Positions 36,501 to 46,643 of a DNA stretch of 64,000 nucleotides are shown in pieces. Under the pieces are notes generated by a model that worked only from the letters and a program-made list of their open reading frames with translations, did not search any database and was not told the origin of the DNA. The stretch's first letter is position 1. Every line of letters starts with the position of its first letter. Location of the stretch: contig JALIZF010001440.1 in the NCBI GenBank assembly GCA_029948255.1, positions 124,001 through 188,000 on the forward strand, written 5' to 3'. This DNA comes from Telmatactis stephensoni. Its lineage: Eukaryota; Cnidaria; Anthozoa; Actiniaria; Isophelliidae. Made by a program: the position numbers and the translations under genes.

Positions 36501-36941
36501 AAAGCTTTCTCATTAGTTGTTTGTTCATCCAACATGGCTCTAACTTCTCTATATTTTGATTCTCAAGGGATAGCTTGACACCTAACAATAAGTGAGTTAT
36601 AGTCTGGTTGAGATGGTAATGACATTATTAGAGGTGATGATGATGATGGAAGGGACTAGGAAACATGTTGGACATAGACTGGTCTCAGGTTGCTATGGTA
36701 GTGGGAAGAGCTCGTTTTTGTTCATACTGTCACCGCACATTTCTCTCTTCTCCTTAGGTTCCTTAACGATGATTTTCGTCCTGAATACTATACTCAAGAA
36801 GGCCTCGACTGGATCAACACACAGACCATGAAGGATGTTTTGCTCAGGGCGTTTCCAGACATCGAAAAATTAAGCGAGAAAATGAGGAGAGCAAAAACTG
36901 CATTTTTTGACTGGGATTTGGAAATGAATGTTAATGCGTGA
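24574..36941 (+). CDS. Alpha-dioxygenase-like haem oxygenase with WSC insert, gene A (12 coding exons)
   Basis: Coding exons: 24574-24772 (exon begins 24560), 25385-25535, 26341-26483, 26772-26949, 27503-27672, 28420-28641, 29064-29196, 32313-32478, 33037-33175, 33628-33824, 35227-35513, 36758-36941. They sum to 2169 nt, 722 aa, with every phase closing. The N-terminal [18 protein letters not shown] resembles the membrane-proximal helix of plant alpha-DOX. Residues 72-147 form a WSC-type module ([23 protein letters not shown]...C.G, VCG). The haem domain begins with VDGTCNNL. It has [10 protein letters not shown] (Q246, distal H250, D251), [40 protein letters not shown] (radical Y483, proximal H486), [11 protein letters not shown] (577-587) and FNDDF-like C-terminal sequence. 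Plant enzymes are about 640 aa; the insert explains the excess. Expected reaction is 2-hydroperoxidation of fatty acids; substrate unproven. AATAAA at 37000-37005. Confidence 0.9.
24930..25200. repeat. About 20-bp minisatellite in gene A intron 2
   Basis: Degenerate tandem copies of CACATTCCATATTTGGTAAT run through most of the interval between the first and second coding exons. Spacing is 18-20 bp where regular. Confidence 0.85.
25554..25733. mobile_element. MITE copy 2, AGAGGCTTTGCAC family
   Basis: The ends ATAGAGGCTTTGCACTATCACGTGATGGC-like (left) and GCGCAAAGCCTCTAT (right) are inverted. The interior matches copy 1 (15661-15834) in reverse orientation, including CTTTTCCCCCTGGGAAACTG. It is inserted 20 bp after the donor of the exon ending 25535. 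Confidence 0.85.
26078..26155 (-). repeat. tRNA-derived sequence (SINE head or tRNA pseudogene)
   Basis: On the minus strand TGGCTCAGTTGG (A-box-like) and GGTTCGAATCCC (B-box) have tRNA spacing, and the D-stem GCTC/GAGC pairs. The acceptor stem does not pair and the anticodon stem is bulged, so it is not a working tRNA gene. Confidence 0.6.
26484..26740. repeat. Minisatellite grown from a splice donor, gene A
   Basis: Roughly 19-20-bp units such as GTAGAACAAGTACGTTAAAC and GTAGAACAGGTACGTAAAC fill the intron just after the exon ending 26483. That exon's own border reads TTTAGAACA A|GTACGTTAA, so the unit contains the donor sequence. Confidence 0.75.
27835..28075 (+). mobile_element. tRNA-derived SINE with (CTTTA)n tail, copy 1
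   Basis: A B-box-like GAGTTCGATCCCC sits near the 5' end, a conserved body includes AAAACGGAGCAATGATGGAG, and the 3' end is CTTTA repeats. The same unit occurs in reverse at 62405-62659. It is probably 5'-truncated. It lies in gene A intron between exons 27503-27672 and 28420-28641. Confidence 0.8.
28885..29012. repeat. C-rich pyrimidine tract in gene A intron
   Basis: Runs of CCCCCC, CCTCCC and TTCC form a strand-biased tract ending about 50 bp upstream of the acceptor at 29063. Open frames on both strands across it are low-complexity. Confidence 0.8.
29418..29521. repeat. Imperfect hairpin with TAACCCAGGATTA motifs
   Basis: The left arm (CAGTTGTTTGAAAGACGATT then AGCGTTAACCCAGG) and the right arm (TTAGCGTTTAATCGCCCTTC then GAACAACCAG) are inverted. 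Likely a MITE fragment. Confidence 0.45.
31459..31632. mobile_element. Palindromic MITE, gene A long intron
   Basis: Both halves carry GTGGTATACACCCTTCTAAT, then CCCACAATGC, TTTTCCGC and TTGACGTCAA, as inverted arms of about 70 bp with few mismatches. Each arm has a TGACGTCA-type palindrome. Confidence 0.8.
31962..32160. mobile_element. Inverted-repeat element TAGCCTCCTCCGCAGGC
   Basis: The left end TAGCCTCCTCCGCAGGCTAC and right end TGCCTGCGGAGGAGGCTA are inverted, with CTCCTTT/AAAGGAG inside. It is followed by two direct copies of a 37-bp unit, GTGGAGTCAAAATCCACATA-type, at 32162-32232. Confidence 0.7.
32630..32910. repeat. (ATCC)n followed by (GTCA)n microsatellites
   Basis: About 130 bp of CATC/ATCC repeats (32633-32763) pass directly into CAGT/GTCA repeats (to about 32910). 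They lie in the gene A intron that has no counterpart in gene B. Confidence 0.95.
34119..34385. mobile_element. MITE with internal GGGCGAT tandem repeats, copy 1
   Basis: The termini AGGCCTACCCCGGGCCCTAA and TTAGGGCCCGGAGTAGGCCT are inverted. The interior is tandem TTGGGCGATCTTAGGCGATA-like units. TTGGAAC flanks both sides (34112-34118 and 34385-34391), fitting a 7-8-bp target duplication. A second copy is at 47093-47237 in gene B. Confidence 0.8.
34429..34609. mobile_element. MITE-like element, second copy of the 9639 family
   Basis: The ends GCGCAAAGCTCAAAATGTAT and TAGTTTCGAGCTTCGCGC are inverted. The interior shares the GATTGGAGGATGGCGGGACA segment with the element in RPL38 intron 2. Confidence 0.6.
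34849..35217. mobile_element. Inverted-repeat element, GTCAGTTGTCAGTT family
   Basis: The ends AGGGTCTGGATGGGG and CCCCATCCAGGCCCT are inverted, with repeated GTCAGTTGTCAGTTA inside. Its right end is only 9 bp from the acceptor of the exon at 35227, so the insertion may supply the polypyrimidine/branch region. Confidence 0.7.
35986..36138. mobile_element. MITE, TGACGTCACGGCAGCCAT family, copy 1
   Basis: The element runs from GAATTGCTGGGTTTCATCC to GTGACGTCACATGCACCCCAGCAAT and contains CATGTTGGATGAACAAAC. Related copies are at about 36441-36565 and 58082-58230. The first lies 300 bp away, in inverted orientation to this one. Confidence 0.7.
36441..36565. mobile_element. MITE, TGACGTCACGGCAGCCAT family, copy 2
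   Basis: GCAAGTGACGTCACGGCAGC, CATCTTGGATGAACTTCAAC and GTTCATCCAACATGGC match the family in the orientation of copy 3 (58082-58230). It is partly degraded at its right end. Confidence 0.65.
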
Positions 36942-37736
36942 TTAAAAGTTTTGAGGGTTTTGAGGAAGGTCGACGTCGACTTTGCTTGTATTGAGAAGCA
37001 ATAAACCATATATATTTTGTATTATTATTCGGACACGAAATATAATCAAAACTTATTTCAACTCGAGTGAGCTCTACGAAATTAATCTGGTCTTTTAATT
37101 TTGATATCACAGTGGGGGGTAGGGAAGGGGGGAGGAGGAGAGGGGGAAGGAATGGAGGGGGAGGGGAGGGGGAGGTGGAACGCAACCTAAGAAATCCCTA
37201 CCCTTTGTTTTATCCTTTCATTATATATTTGTACCTTTTTCCTAAAGAAATGAAAATGGTCACGGTTTTATTAGAAAATCCACTGTAGCTTTCATTCTAT
37301 GCAAAGTATCGTAGAAGTTCAGTAGACGCTCCGGCGTTTATTGTCATAGTATTGGAGATCAAGCTCAAAGTAACAGCCCGTTCTAAAGCTCTTATAATTA
37401 AGTGAGTAGGTATATCTCGAGTAAAAAGCTTTAGGGTATGCATTTTCATGGCTTTCGAAATTGTAACATTTTCAATTTATTGGAAATTCATTTTGATTGG
37501 TGTGTGTGTACTCCGCAGTCAAACAAAAGAATACGATAGCGCCGGTACCACAATATTTAATATCGCTATATACAATAAATAGTGAAAAACATAATAAAAA
37601 GTGATGTACACTTCCTTCTAAAATCCAATGCCGGGGATTGGACGACCAAAATTACAACTGCAACCATGGTAACGCCGGCACGGTTTGAGCGGAGAAAAGT
37701 CTGGACACAGCCAGTCCCTTGGCTTTGGTGCTGCCA

Positions 37737-37929
37737 GGTAGAGGTTATTTCGCGAGCTTCAGAACGACATTTCGCGTCAAAGGACCCCATTATTAGAGCT
37801 AGATTTTAGTTTTAGGGTTAGGTTTAGGGCTAGGCTAGATTAGGGGTAGACCCTATCCCAGTCCCTAGCCCTAAAACCAGGCCTTTTGACGCGAAATGTC
37901 GTTCTGAAGCTCGCGAAATAACCTCTACC
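37737..37929. mobile_element. MITE with 45-bp inverted ends and TTAGGG-like core
   Basis: Both ends read GGTAGAGGTTATTTCGCGAG, then CTTCAGAACGACATTTCGCGTCAAA in opposite orientation. The core has TTTTAGGGTTAGGTTTAGGG and related units. The flanks GTGCTGCCA and GTGCTGACA look like a 9-bp target duplication, as in Mutator-like elements. Confidence 0.85.
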
Positions 37930-39518
37930 GTGCTGACATAAGGAGCTGAAACTTAAGCTATTTTCGTCCTGTCCTCCACTGAAATTAACCAGATAGAACT
38001 GTAGTTACAGTGTTATCGGTTAACACGCAAAATTAGACGAGAGTGAGTGGAATGGTTGTACGTTATTTTAAAAATATATCCTTTTGAAAGACGAGTTTGA
38101 TTTCAGCATGTTTTACTGAAGCTACAACAATGGACGCGGGACTTGTTTCATTTTCAGTTAGTCTTATGAAAGCATCCCTATTATTCATTCCAGTGAAGTC
38201 TGCTAAATCGTTTTGTATTGTGCTCTGTACAACATGATAATCTATGAGAGGGAACTGGAGAGTGAGAAAACGCGTACGTATATATAAAGATGCTTTTTAC
38301 AGGCGTTTTAAACTTTAAACCTAAGTGTAAAGCGACCATTAAACTTGAAGTTTACTCTTCTTAAAGATGATATAAAGTAGCTTAAACACTAAATTCCAGG
38401 ATGTGGCAATCTATGAGAGAGAGAGCTGGAGACTGAGAGATGCTTTTTACAACCAATTTAGAAGGCTTGGCGGTACAACGCACGCAATTGCAGGTATTTT
38501 CATTTCTATTTTTTATGACAATGTCTGGCCTGTTCGCGATGTACCACAACATTCTGTTCAATTTCCGATCCGTTAACTACTAAAGCTCATAGTCCCCTCT
38601 AAGTATCACTGAACCCAAACAATAAATTTCCGGAAAACGATTTTGAGCTCCTGTACAGAATGTGTTCGCTCGTCCATAAAATGTCGTTATTCCTGTTCCT
38701 GTTCCTGTTTATTTCTCTGTAAAGCTATTTGCATAAATACAGTAAAACATGTTCAAATTTCAACTGATAACCCGTCAATCAAGGCTTAAACGCACTCAAA
38801 CCTCCTACGAATGTCAAACATCAGTAGCGTACCTTTTCAGTGAGCTACAAATGTCTGTGCTAGCTAAGTCACCGAGCACAACTGATTCAATAGTAAGATT
38901 GACAACTTCAGGACTCCTCTAGCTGACCACTTGTACGCTTGGAAAGACGAACGCCGAGGAACTCCAGTTTAACATTTATAAAATTTAAGTTTCTTCTTCA
39001 AATCATTGATCAGGTAAGCGGGAAAATTTACTTCGACATTTTTTTAAGTTGAAAAATGTTGCTTTGTGTGTTCTATATAAAGTAAAGAGAATCAGAAAGA
39101 AGTTTAATTTAAAGTTTAATTGTCTTTTCAATCTATTGAATTTTTTTTAATCAACTACTGATGATTTCACACTTTCAATGGGATTTTACAGGCTAATTGA
39201 ACATTGTATGTCGATCAGTAACAGCTTGTTGGCTTTGCATTTTTATTCACGTGTATTCCATGAAGATTCGAGATACCGTGTATGTAAAAACCCGACGCTC
39301 TTGAAAAATTAGGAAAACTTATGTTAAAAACTAGTCCAATTGAATATCGAAACTCTGGCATACCTTTTTCAGGAGTTACCATTTACTAGAGTAAAAACAC
39401 TAAAAATGTGCAATACTTTGCACTAGTTTAGTACTAAATAGCACTAATTACACAATAGAAAACAATAGAATTAACATAAGACAACACAATTTAGTACTAC
39501 TTATGTTGCACGCTCTGA

Positions 39519-39768
39519 CTGCAAAAAGCGCGAGTAAATTTACTCAAAAACTTGAGTAAATCAGTACATCCAAAGTAACTCACTTGTCCGATGACGATTT
39601 GAATTACTCAGTTACTTGAGTAAAGAGAGCGCAGTTACTCAGTTATTTGAGTAAAGGGTACTCAGTTACTCAAGTAACTGATCAGTAAACTTACTCGGAT
39701 AAGTGAGTTACTGTGGATGCACCGATTTACTCAAGTCTTTGAGTAAATTTACTCGCGCGTTTTTGCAG
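39519..39768. mobile_element. MITE built of TTACTCAAG repeats
   Basis: The ends CTGCAAAAAGCGCGAGTAAA and TTTACTCGCGCGTTTTTGCAG are inverted, with arms of roughly 70 bp. The centre is made of alternating GAGTAA/TTACTC motifs. Confidence 0.8.
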
Positions 39769-40367
39769 CTAGTGCTTTTAGTTTTAATTTTGTACTCTAA
39801 AAAGTTCATATATGAAGCTATTCCTGGGTTTCATATGACGTCATTCTCAATCTCGATGGAAGTTTCGTCATCTCAAAGACAAGTTTTCAGTAGAATGTTC
39901 TCTGGTTGAGAGCACATGGTGGTCAAACATTGAGTACAAATACTTCATGGCTGAATGCCATATAGTTGTCTTCCTACAGTACCCTCAGCAGACCCACAAT
40001 GTTTGTTTTAATCGTCAGCTGCTGGGTGTCATTTTCAAGTCAGTTACAACGACCGCGCGGGCTTGGGGACGTAGCATGTGTAATAGCCGACTGTAGTCTT
40101 TAGCGTAATCTAAGAGATTTGATAAACAAACAGAATGAGTAGTCGCTAATTATACTTAAAGGGGTTTCAAGTGATCGTAAACAGAAGACAAAAGTAATAA
40201 AAGTAAATAATCTATTTAACAAAAGTAATAATTTACTATTGATAGCAACCTATAGCATCGCTGCACAATAGAGCAGTTGCAAATGTTTATAAACAATGGT
40301 CCCCTGAGAATTATTTCACGCTTTTTGCCTACAGAGATGTGCACGCATCACACAGAAAAACACTTCT

Positions 40368-40502
40368 AAGGCCCAGTTCAGACGTCGAATCTCACATGTG
40401 CCGAATTTAATGCAAATTAGTCAAATCTTTTGTTTCCATTCATTTACATCTCATTTGCATTGAATTCAGTACATGTGAGATGCGACGTTTGCACTAGGCC
40501 TT
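40368..40502. mobile_element. Short palindromic MITE
   Basis: The ends AAGGCCCAGTTCAGACGTCG and GCGACGTTTGCACTAGGCCTT are imperfect inverted repeats. ATCTCACATGT/ACATGTGAGAT pair inside. Confidence 0.75.
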
Positions 40503-40820
40503 AGCACTCACATTTTCGGATATATTGAAAGTTTGACCTTCCATGTGAAATAAAGAAGACAAATCAAGCTATTCAAATGAAAATTTGAGAAAATACGCTT
40601 CAAAAAGTCGTGCTTTGCTTACAAGGATGCGCGCGCAAGCTTGTTTGATGACGTAGCACGGCAGCGCAACACGTCTTTACCTTTTTATCATTTTAATTTA
40701 TCATTTTAAGATAGGGAATTGAAGAACTTTTCTCACCAAAATTGATGCAGTGAAAAATAGTTATAATAATAATGAGAACTCATTAATTAGAACGATTTGA
40801 CATAACTCACTTTTAGATGC

Positions 40821-41180
40821 AATGAGTAAAATAATATGCTAATGACAAAATAGCATGTTAATGATGTAAACCTTTGAAAGTAGTTGCTGAGTTTTGATTT
40901 ATGACGCTTTTCTACTGAGCTTTGGAGACAGAAAAAAGCTTGTTGTATCACGTCTTACAGAATAAATACTTTAAGGAATAAATTTAAAAAATACTTTTAG
41001 GATTTGGTGATTATGATCAAAAAATTATACACGTATAAGAATAATATTAATAATAATTAATAATGATCGTTTATATGATTCATGCATCATGCTCACCTAA
41101 ATAATCGAAGCATGCGGTTTAGTCGTGCGTTTAGATCATTAACATGCTATTTTGTCATTAGCATATTATTTTACTCATTT
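40821..41180. mobile_element. Inverted-repeat element with 50-bp arms
   Basis: AATGAGTAAAATAATATGCT and the following GACAAAATAGCATGTTAATGAT on the left are mirrored on the right (41127-41180) almost perfectly. The interior is AT-rich and non-coding. Confidence 0.8.
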
Positions 41181-42329
41181 AATTGCTTGTAAAAGTTAGT
41201 TACGTGAAATCGTTCTGGCCTGATAACGACACAATTAACGCAGTAAGTAACGAAATATCGAGTCTATTGTCTACTTTATCATGGTCTTCAGTTAATGAAG
41301 ATATTTCACGGCATCATTGTTTTATCAGCAGTAATTATTTAGATTACGTCAGTGATTATAAATTCCACCAATCATGATTGTGGTTTCTACACTACGATGA
41401 TCAGTCCTACCCACTCCTCGCACTCTCATCGAAAACTCCGAACGAACGACACGTCCCTGGCGAGACGTCCAGAGTTTTATTCTATTACAGTTTGTGCCTT
41501 TCATCTTAGAAAAGTACGTAACAACGCGGACTTCAGGTACAGAATTTGTATCTCATAAGTTAATGTACCGTTTTTGAATGTCTAACTTCCAACAACATGA
41601 TGGTTGATGGAAGGTTGATGGCTGTTTAAATGAACCCATCATATATTGTTGTGTTATGCTTTGGTGAAACAGAACAAAAGAAATGCTTGTGATGTTGAAA
41701 TGCACCCACTATGTTGGACTAGTTAAGACTGAGTTAACCATGTTGGAAGTCGTTGTTGACAATGTTGAAAGCATTTGCTTGGAGCTTTACAGGCTGCTCA
41801 ATAGTTTCTTTACGTAACGTTTTGGTGTTTTGTTGACTTCGCAACAACCGAGAATGAAATTCACTGGAAACTGACGCACTTAGTGCCGGGTTTAATAAAA
41901 CTTCTATCAGCTTCTCAGAAATTAAAGTACCCAAGTTTAAATCCAAGTTAGCTTTTAATTAAGTTTCGTTTTTAGACATCTTAATTTAAACAAATTCAGA
42001 TCCACTTGCACACTTTGTTAAAAAAGTCTCTACTATTTGTCAGTCTTTTTTTCCATTCAGTGCAAAGCCACAAACCAAACAAGAACTTAATGCTTTGTTG
42101 TTTTAGCTGCAAGGTAACTTAATACATTAGGTTCTCCCCTGTTAAAAACACTGGTCATTCATACATTCAAATGTATGTAGCAATCAACAGACATTAGATA
42201 ACTGCTAATTTCGTTAGGTGTTAATTAGTATATATAAACAAGTTCATCATATAAAAACTAGTTTTCTCTAAAAAAAAGTAAAAAAATATGTAACAGACTA
42301 AAAAAACTTACAACAGACTAAAAAAATCA

Positions 42330-43010
42330 AGCAAATGAGAAATATTGACTGAGAAATACATATTACTCAACCGTTTTCGTATTAAATTACAAAGAGAACT
42401 GTTTTCTTAATTAAGGGATTAATCTATAAACAAGGAAAAATCATAGTATTCAGTATCTATATATATACAGAAATATTGACTGAGAAATACTAATTACTTA
42501 TTTAACCGTTTTCGTATTAAATTACAAAGAGAACTGTTTTCCAAGCCGATTAATCTATAAACAAGGAAAAATCATAGTATTCAGTATCTATATACAGAAA
42601 TATTGACTGAGAAATACTAATTACTTATAGTTTAACCGTTTTCATATTAGAGTGATTTTCATCGGACTGTGAAACAATTACTAATAGTCAGTGTTTAATA
42701 GTGTCTAATAGTTGTATTGCAACAAAAGGAAACAATGCGTGCAGAGTCTACTAGTGTCTATTAGCTTAGTAACTATTTCACAGTCCGGTGAAAATCACTC
42801 TAAATTACAAAGATAACTATTTTCTTAGCCGATTAATCTATAAACAAGGAAAAATCATAGTATTCAGTATCTATATACAGAAATATTGACTGAGAAATAC
42901 TTATTACTTATTTAACCGTTTTCATATTAAATTACAAAGAGAACTGTTTTCCAAGGCGACTAATCTATAAACAAGGAAACATTGTCGTATTCAGTATCTG
43001 TATACGGCTT
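42330..43010. repeat. Tandem array of a 125-bp unit
   Basis: At least four copies of a unit containing AATATTGACTGAGAAATACT, TTTAACCGTTTTCRTATTAA and AATCTATAAACAAGGAAAAA follow one another. One copy is split by a MITE (42650-42800). It lies in the inferred gene B first intron. Confidence 0.85.
42650..42800. mobile_element. TA-flanked MITE (Tc1/mariner-like) inside the tandem array
   Basis: The ends GAGTGATTTTCATCGGACTG and CAGTCCGGTGAAAATCACTC are inverted. Uninterrupted repeat units read ATATTAAATTACAAAG, which shows the insertion point and a TA duplication on both sides. The empty site in neighbouring copies makes the boundaries firm. Confidence 0.88.
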
Positions 43011-43938
43011 ATTAATATATAAGGAATAAAATGCTTTTCTGATGAAATGATTTAACTGTAAAAATGTCTTTCAGGGAATACGAAACCATTTGATTCTCCA
43101 TACCGTTGCTGGAGTAACCACAAATTAAAGGTGTTTTGTTTCCCACGGCCGTTGGCACTGATAGCCTTCTGTTTCACTTAACTGTGTCAACTTTTGTTAA
43201 AATGTTTGGGAAGTGCATAAAGTACTTATATATATGTGTGTTTTTAGTAGCCAGTAAACGAGCTAGTTTGGGCCGCATTTGCGTATAACCGGATGTAATA
43301 AGAAACACGAATGATTGATGATTGGAAATTTATAATTAAGACCGGTCAAAAAGAAGCTATAATCATCAAACAGTACTAATGATATATCTAATATCTGCAG
43401 TCTATTGTGAATAATCTATCCTTAGATAGATTTTGTGCCTAGATATAGTATGACTAAAAAAGCCGACTGCACGAGTTCACGGCACACAAGGGAACTTCCA
43501 ATTGTACACGTTTCGTTACAGTTTTAACACAGTTATACGAAATCTGACCTATTCTGGCATTAATTGATTAGAACTATAATCGTACGCGGAAGCATTCATG
43601 CTTATTTTTGGGTCTGTCTTATTTTCTTTACTGTATTAAGCTACTGAAACCTTTCTTACCGCCAAATAGCGTGGAGTGGTCTGTGTGTTCGAGGAGACTC
43701 GATTTGATGATGAAACAGTACCTTGTTTTAGAGTAAGTGTTTGGATATCAGGTGAAAACCACTTGATCGTGTTTGATCTATTACAGAACACATGTTGAAT
43801 TGATTGAATGTATTGTGATATGCGAAATAATAAGGCCGCCATCTTTAATGACGTCATTAATGCAAATCGAAACAAAGCCTTTCTAAAATGATTTTAAGAA
43901 TTATGGCAGTCCAGAACAACTACCAGTAAAGGCGGCGA

Positions 43939-44135
43939 AATACGAGACACAAAAACCCTCAACTTTGCGCGCAACATTGTTGCGTTGCAGGTTTTTGATC
44001 GATGTTGCCCGTTTTTCACCCTTTTTTTGTTGCGCGACAAGTTGAGATCGCGAGGTAAAAAACGCGCAACATTGATCAAAAACCTGCAACGCAACAATGT
44101 TGCGCGACAAGTTGAGGGTTTTTGTGCCTCGTATT
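43939..44135. mobile_element. Hairpin element, GCGCAACATTGTTGCG family
   Basis: The ends AATACGAGACACAAAAACCC and GGGTTTTTGTGCCTCGTATT are inverted. The arms also include CAACATTGTTGCGTTGCAGG and its inverse, so the unit folds on itself almost completely. Confidence 0.8.
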
Positions 44136-44314
44136 AAAATGTAAGGAAATGTGTGTTTCGATGGACTTTTACTAAATGCAGATAGCAAAGCACAGAACAG
44201 GGAAATCATACGGGCGAGCCTTTTAATTCCAAGTGCTACTGCTACTGTTACTTCTTCTTCTTTCTTCTTCTTTCTTATTTTTTTCCTTTTTTTTTCAGAA
44301 AATAAAAGAACACC

Positions 44315-44541
44315 ATGGTATCCCAACAGATCCAAGTGATCCTGTTAAAGTTGTTCTTACTAATCAAAAAATTGCTCGCACAAGTAATTTTTTGGTGGAA
44401 AATGCCATTGGTTCTGGTATTGGTCTATCAGTTTCGACAACGAGACATTCTGATGAAAAATAATCTATTTGATGCGTATCCAAAGACTGCGGAACCCAAG
44501 AAACAGCATTGTAATGATCCTGTTATTGGTGAGGTGGTCTA

Positions 44542-44574
<33 letters not shown>

Positions 44575-46588
44575 CAGTGCCGGCATCATGCCTCATCAAG
44601 CGGTGGTCAGCCCTAACTAAAACCATCACTCCTCTGATGGATAACCGCGAACTTTTTGAATAATTATTGTTTCTCAATTGAACCTATTTGATGAGAGTGA
44701 TTTTGAATAAAACTGCATTATTTACTCATCATGATGATGCTGATGATGTTTAAAGAAAACAAACTTGCATAAAAATGAAGCGAAGTTTCTATCAATTCCA
44801 TGGTATACTAATCTTTATAATAATCTTTTTTTTTTTCCAACAAGCGCTCTGATTGGCCGAAAAGGCTTTAAAACCGTGGTTTATTTCATCGGTAAACCCA
44901 CGGCTCTGAGCGAAGTTGTCGACAACATTTTTCTTTATGTTATTTCAACAGGATATTATCATCTTGGATGCTACTCTCTAAAATTCAATATCCTTTATGA
45001 AAAAAAACCATCCTATGAAAGCTGCATAAGGTAACTATGAAAATTAAGATAGTTTTCTTCAGTGTTATTAACAGCCCGTCCCCACCCTGCATATGTTTGC
45101 TTATTTGGCAAGTGCAGGGCTTGTTAAGCAAGGTTTCTAAAGACAGTTTACTAGCCTTGTAATAGCTAGGATATCGCGGCTTTGGTATTCATTAAACATA
45201 TATTGTGTTCTTCGTGCGGGATTCCTGTGTTTCTACTATTGGGCTTCCTGTTTACCAAAAAGCTAGGTTTCTAAGCTAATTTCAAGATGGTGGACAATGT
45301 GATGTGTCTCATCGCTGCAATATCTGCAAGTTTTGATGGAATTTTGACAGTTTGAGGCTGCAAATTGCAGGTAAATCAACAAAAACAAATCTACGTGACT
45401 TCCAAATAAGGTAATGCCTGCATGCCCAAATATGGAAACGACTTCATGGCCGTGCGAACGACAAACATTTTTATAGAGATATGTTTGATATAAAGAGCCT
45501 CCATTGTCCAAGGCCCCATATACACTAATGCTATTTCGTATAGTCCTTACAAACCACCTTTGCTTTCTTTTCATTGTTATTTCAATTTTCTTTTGCAAAA
45601 GCTACTGTGGGGAGAAAAAACACATGCCCTATGCAGCCTACAACAGGTGCCACAAAACATGTTACTGTCTGTCCACTAAATGCCTCCAAGGAAAGACCTG
45701 CGGTCATCACCATGCCTCGCCGTTCGTGAAAGAAAGAAAAGGCTATTGTGGAAAATGTTGTTTCCAACCTCACCTGTGTGGTTTGACCACTGGTGTTATA
45801 GCTGATGTGTATAGGACAAGTGCGTATATAGCTTTGACGGGGCGAACAGCGATCAGTGATCATTGGTGACCGAAAGGCTATTAGACCGCTATCCGGCGTG
45901 AAGATATGAATTGCCTATCGACCACTTTGTCCAATAAGGCCTTTACTGCATGGTACCGGCATTGCTTGGGTATTTAATCAATGAAAATGAAGCTTATTAC
46001 CCCAAATTTTCGCCGATTGCCATTCGCCATTCGCCCCGTCAACCTTTTTGTAATAGCTCTATATATTTTTATTATTTGTTACGTGTTAATGACGCCTTTT
46101 AAAGCATGTCTTCTCAATCTCCTCTGTACATGACCTGTAAAATGAAACTACTGATGACCAAAAACTGCATGGTTTATGACAGCTTAATCTATAGAAAATT
46201 GGGCCAATTTCAATCATTTTCTGATGATGACTTCGGTCAAAAATGTTAAAATCATTTTTCTTAAATCTTAATTTAGCCTTTTTTCGTAATCGATACTAAA
46301 ACTGTCGTATCGTTTGATTGTATGGTATAGTGCATTGCACCAAACGCATGAACAGGACAAGAACCATCGACGGGACGTGCAATGACCTCAAAAGTCCTGC
46401 AATGGGAAGTAGACTTTACAGATTTGGACGAAACGTTCCTTTGAACTGGACAGCGGAAGATGATCAAATGTTGGAACCCAATCCAAGAAAAATTAGTCAA
46501 GAGTAAGTGAATTAAACTTTTTTTCATTCTTTGGCGGTTTATGTCTTGACTCTGGTGATGTTGGTTGGTTGGTTGGTTGGTCAACAGT

Positions 46589-46643
<55 letters not shown>

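Larger units (their letters stand above)
36942..44298. other. Interval between gene A and gene B coding regions
   Basis: This holds the gene A 3'UTR, a purine/G-rich tract (37110-37175), several MITEs listed separately, and the probable promoter and noncoding first exon of gene B. The B first exon is inferred from similarity to the gene C upstream units (ACGAATGTCAAACAT at 38808; TGTGCTAGCTAAGTCACCGA near 38855). A donor ATCAG|GTAAGC lies near 39013. A TATATAAA is at 38281-38288. The remaining sequence shows no coding signal. Confidence 0.45.

Noticed and set aside
24574..36941. Prostaglandin synthase (COX) or peroxidasin identity for gene A
   Set aside because: The VDGTCNNL start resembles animal peroxidases, but [28 protein letters not shown] and the C-terminal order follow plant alpha-dioxygenases far better; there is no EGF or LRR/Ig module.
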